Made by a program: the position numbers and the translations under genes. From an uncultured Ruminococcus sp. (GTDB taxonomy: Bacteria > Bacillota > Clostridia > Oscillospirales > Ruminococcaceae), in assembly GCA_900752785.1 (NCBI GenBank), contig CAADWP010000201.1:1-9366 (forward strand): DNA of 9,366 nucleotides, written 5' to 3'. Below, piece after piece: positions 6,809-9,366 of this stretch. The notes under the pieces are model-generated. The model had not been told where the DNA came from. It searched no databases and saw nothing but the letters and a program-made list of their open reading frames with translations. Every line of letters begins with the position of its first letter. Within the stretch, counting starts at the first letter, position 1.

Positions 6809-7839
6809 TCTTTTACTCCTTTTTCAAAATTTCCTTTATATAAAGCAGGCACAAATTTCAATTGAAAATATGTAATTACAATAGTGATTGCAATCACTAT
6901 GATAAATCGGATACTCCAATGAATGTTTGAACACTGCCTGCATAACATTTCGGCAAAAAACACATGCCAATAATACATTTCCAATGAATTTGACGATATC
7001 CAAAAAACAAATTTATGTCCTAAAATATTACTGAACGCCATCATTTTTCCAAGCAACAAATAAAGTAATAATGAAATTGCAACTCCATATGATATGTAAT
7101 AAATATCAGGAGGATATTTATGTGAACTTATAGGATCAAATTCATAATATGATAGTGATAGTCCGCATAGTATTCCAAAAAAGCAGAACATCGTTAATGT
7201 ATGACTTGGTTTTTGCTGGATAACCCACATACCAATCAATGCAATTATTATATAGCCAGAACTAATAGGAAAAATCTGTTGATATACCGTCAAAACAAAA
7301 CCGGAAAAAAAGCTTTCTATATAACATAAAATTTGATGTACTACAAGCAAAAAAAATAAAATCAGTATTTTTTGAACGATACTACTAAATCTTAATGACA
7401 GTTTATATATCGCAGGTACAACAATTGCAATGGTAAAATAAACTCTAATAATCCAAATATATCCAATTCCCCAAATCGGGATATAACTTGTTACAATACT
7501 TGTTATCGATGGAAAACTGACATCAAATAAAATTTTATTCAATAATGAAAACCCTAAATATAGGCTAACGAAAATCCACATGGGAATAATCAGCCTTTTA
7601 AATCTTTTCATTAGATATTTACCATATTTTTCACCCTTTTTATTGAATGACAGGTACGAAGTCATACCAACCAACATACACATAAGCGGAACATCAAATG
7701 AACGCAATTGAAATATGATTCCGGTATCCTTACTTGTTTTGATGTGAGCCATGATAATCAGCATAATTGCTAATGCTCGTAGAAAATCTATCTTAAAATC
7801 CCTATTCACATTCCGAACCAATATTTTATCCGGCATCAT
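6805..7839 (-). CDS. Membrane acyltransferase, family 3 (OafA/WecH-like)
   Basis: An integral membrane protein of 344 aa that probably O-acetylates (or otherwise acylates) a surface sugar or lipid-linked intermediate. The family-3 signature is visible at the N terminus: [17 protein letters not shown] carries the R-x10-H pattern (R21 to H32 from the chosen start). Roughly nine or ten hydrophobic segments follow, as usual for this family of about 330-400 aa. I chose ATG at 7839 (ATG at 7836 also possible) because the strong GGAGGG site (7844-7849) directly precedes it. A TTG further upstream at 7854 would put that site inside the gene. It begins 16 bases after the ATP-grasp stop and overlaps ugd by 4 bases. 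The acyl group and acceptor are unknown. The gene is visibly AT-rich compared with the hydrolases. Confidence 0.85.
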   Translation of the reverse strand: MMPDKILVRNVNRDFKIDFLRALAIMLIIMAHIKTSKDTGIIFQLRSFDVPLMCMLVGMTSYLSFNKKGEKYGKYLMKRFKRLIIPMWIFVSLYLGFSLLNKILFDVSFPSITSIVTSYIPIWGIGYIWIIRVYFTIAIVVPAIYKLSLRFSSIVQKILILFFLLVVHQILCYIESFFSGFVLTVYQQIFPISSGYIIIALIGMWVIQQKPSHTLTMFCFFGILCGLSLSYYEFDPISSHKYPPDIYYISYGVAISLLLYLLLGKMMAFSNILGHKFVFWISSNSLEMYYWHVFFAEMLCRQCSNIHWSIRFIIVIAITIVITYFQLKFVPALYKGNFEKGVKE

Positions 7840-7855
7840 ATTTCCCTCCACCAAA

Positions 7856-8821
7856 CTATTTTATATCAATTAAATTTCCCAACTCCAACTGAAAGGCATC
7901 ATTCCATAATTCAAATCCATTTGCTGGAGTAAACGTCATTTCTCCAAAATAAATTTTACCATTAATGACATATAAATCAACACGAACGTACTTAAAACTG
8001 TATGCTAATTTTTCAGCAATCATAGTCATTTCTTCAAAGTTTTTTGGTTTAGACGGAATTTCATTATACTGTTGATATGAGTGATTGCCTACTTCACGCT
8101 TATTCCAATTCATATCGACAAAAATTTCATATCCTTTATGACCATTTAAATTTCTATCTCCAATGATCTGTAGTACATATGGCTTTCCATTAAAACAATG
8201 GAATTTGTAATCTACCAGGTTTCCGTCACTCTGCTCAATATATTGTTCAGCAAAAATTAGACGAGGAATCTCAAAATAATGCGTTTCCATTCCGTTCCAG
8301 CCATATAAAGTCTCCATCCACGTATCAGCAAGTTTAGATGCTTCCGTATAGTTCATCTGACTTTTGTCTTTAATTATAAGATTCATTCCGCTTCCATGAT
8401 TTGCTTTAAGAGCAAATTGCATTGGAAGAAGATCAAAATTGATATTCTTTCCCGTTTTCCATGGTCCGCCAACAAGCGGGATCAGATATTCCTCTCCGAT
8501 AGTTTCTGTAATCCATTCACGTACAGCATATTTATCAGCCAATCTGGATTTCATCGGAGTGGCATCATGCAGCTTTAACCACTGGATTTTTTCATTAAAC
8601 GTCCGTGGATGATCCAGATTATAACTCTCACCATTCTGAACAAATGTACATATGTATTTATAAAGTTCTTCTTTATACTGTGATTTCGGTAAATTATCAA
8701 AATAGCGATACAGTTTTTTATTCGTATCCCTACTTCGACCATTTCCTTTGCAGATATCAACTATATATCCAAGACCGCATCTTTTTATATAATAAAACGT
8801 TCTATATAGAATTCCTTTCAT
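7856..8821 (-). CDS. TupA-like ATP-grasp protein of polysaccharide operon
   Basis: A 321-aa protein of the ATP-grasp family typified by TupA, often annotated as glycosyltransferase in capsule clusters. ATP-grasp enzymes join a carboxylate to an amine or thiol through an acyl phosphate. TupA is linked to teichuronopeptide synthesis, so a role in attaching an amino acid or peptide to a uronic-acid glycan is plausible but inferred. Landmarks include TFNEKIQWLKLHD (about 74-86), DKYAVREW (96-103), the nucleotide-binding KANHGSG (139-145), DYKFHCFNGKPY (205-216), RVDLY (280-284) and GEMTFTPANGF (293-303), whose Glu is a likely Mg ligand. The start is ATG 8821, which overlaps the flippase stop as ATGA and has GGGAG (8832-8836) upstream. 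A TTG at 8827 is the less likely alternative. Having ugd in the same operon fits a uronic-acid substrate. Confidence 0.85.
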   Translation of the reverse strand: MKGILYRTFYYIKRCGLGYIVDICKGNGRSRDTNKKLYRYFDNLPKSQYKEELYKYICTFVQNGESYNLDHPRTFNEKIQWLKLHDATPMKSRLADKYAVREWITETIGEEYLIPLVGGPWKTGKNINFDLLPMQFALKANHGSGMNLIIKDKSQMNYTEASKLADTWMETLYGWNGMETHYFEIPRLIFAEQYIEQSDGNLVDYKFHCFNGKPYVLQIIGDRNLNGHKGYEIFVDMNWNKREVGNHSYQQYNEIPSKPKNFEEMTMIAEKLAYSFKYVRVDLYVINGKIYFGEMTFTPANGFELWNDAFQLELGNLIDIK

Positions 8822-9366
8822 TGACAATTGACTCCCTTTTTATAATTCTTAGGTATAAGGAATGAAAGAAAACCCAATCGTGGTGATTTTTTGCATAACC
8901 ACACAATTGCCTCTCCATAATCCTTTGTTCTGTAATATAATATAAGCATTAAAAGATTGGGGAAAACAGCGCATATCACTCCTCTTAAAATTAACTGAAT
9001 TATGCTTTCACCTGAAATTAATACATTTGTTAAAAGGAAAGTAATACCGCAAACAATTAAAGTAACAAAAAAATATTTACAATGTGCAATAAAATATGAG
9101 GATATCTTTATTCCTTTAAAATAATAACGAAATGTGATTTGTGAAGACCAAATAAAATTAAATAAAAATAGAGAAATCAGCGTTGCAGCTACAATACCGG
9201 TTAGTCCGAATAATTTAACAAGAATATAATTCAATAAAATATTTCCAATCGATTCTGCTATTGCTCGAACTTTAGTTTCCCAAAATAACCCTGCTGATTC
9301 GTTATATACCGAACGAATATCACCCATTCTTAAAACATAATAATACAAACAAAATAAAATTACCGG
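8818..9366 (-). CDS. Wzx-type polysaccharide flippase, C-terminal part (cut by window edge)
   Basis: The visible 182 residues are the C-terminal part of an oligosaccharide flippase of the MOP/Wzx superfamily, which moves lipid-linked repeat units across the cytoplasmic membrane. Several membrane segments are apparent. The stretch YNESAGLFWETKVRAIAES followed by NILLNYILVKLFGLTGIVAATLIS is typical of the late transmembrane region of Wzx proteins, with the polar loop before a helix pair and then a basic cytoplasmic tail (about the last 40 residues). The frame stays open to the right edge, so the true start lies outside the window. A TTG at 9348 is not its start. The stop TGA overlaps the ATG of the next gene by 4 bases, suggesting translational coupling. 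Which glycan is carried is not visible. Confidence 0.8.
   Translation of the reverse strand, partial: PVILFCLYYYVLRMGDIRSVYNESAGLFWETKVRAIAESIGNILLNYILVKLFGLTGIVAATLISLFLFNFIWSSQITFRYYFKGIKISSYFIAHCKYFFVTLIVCGITFLLTNVLISGESIIQLILRGVICAVFPNLLMLILYYRTKDYGEAIVWLCKKSPRLGFLSFLIPKNYKKGVNCQ

Noticed and set aside
1..9366. CRISPR array, tRNA, rRNA, riboswitch core or complete insertion sequence
   Set aside because: No regularly spaced direct repeats, no cloverleaf with conserved T-loop, no recognised riboswitch core and no transposase frame were seen on either strand.

Overview
The window looks like chromosomal DNA of a cellulosome-producing Ruminococcus (R. flavefaciens / R. champanellensis type). 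Two secreted plant-cell-wall hydrolases end in dockerins, the base composition is moderate to low GC, and the ribosome binding sites are strong Firmicute sites. The species assignment is inferred from protein character, not from a search.

Left half (1-5404, + strand). Two independently transcribed genes encode cellulosomal enzymes. The first (520-2823) is a GH9 cellulase with a CBM3c module, a Thr-rich linker and a dockerin. The second (3437-5404) is a GH53 endo-beta-1,4-galactanase with a ricin-type (CBM13-like) module and a dockerin of clearly different build. Each has its own sigma70-type promoter. A strong intrinsic terminator follows the first gene, and a terminator that can work in both directions follows the second.

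Upstream of each hydrolase, in the same orientation, lies a copy of a 180-bp element (6-185 and 3016-3195). The copies align without gaps at 159/180 identity and have perfect 21-bp terminal inverted repeats. Inside each is a long imperfect hairpin whose sequence differences between copies mostly preserve pairing. This is the least explained object in the window: a small mobile (MITE-like) element, a selected RNA or cruciform structure, or both. The gene-free stretch 2824-3436 also holds a possible 3' remnant of a tyrosine recombinase gene (3263-3382). The stretch 186-519 holds a hairpin flanked by imperfect direct repeats, a promoter, and a leader with two competing hairpins.

Right half (5567-9366, - strand). 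This is the tightly packed distal end of a surface-polysaccharide operon. In transcription order it contains the C-terminal part of a Wzx-type flippase (cut by the window edge), a TupA-like ATP-grasp protein, a family-3 membrane acyltransferase and UDP-glucose 6-dehydrogenase (ugd). Two of the three junctions are 4-base ATGA overlaps and the third is a 16-base gap carrying the ribosome binding site. Together they would supply UDP-glucuronate, decorate the glycan and export it. The operon promoter lies outside the window to the right. It converges on the GH53 gene at the shared terminator near 5447-5470.
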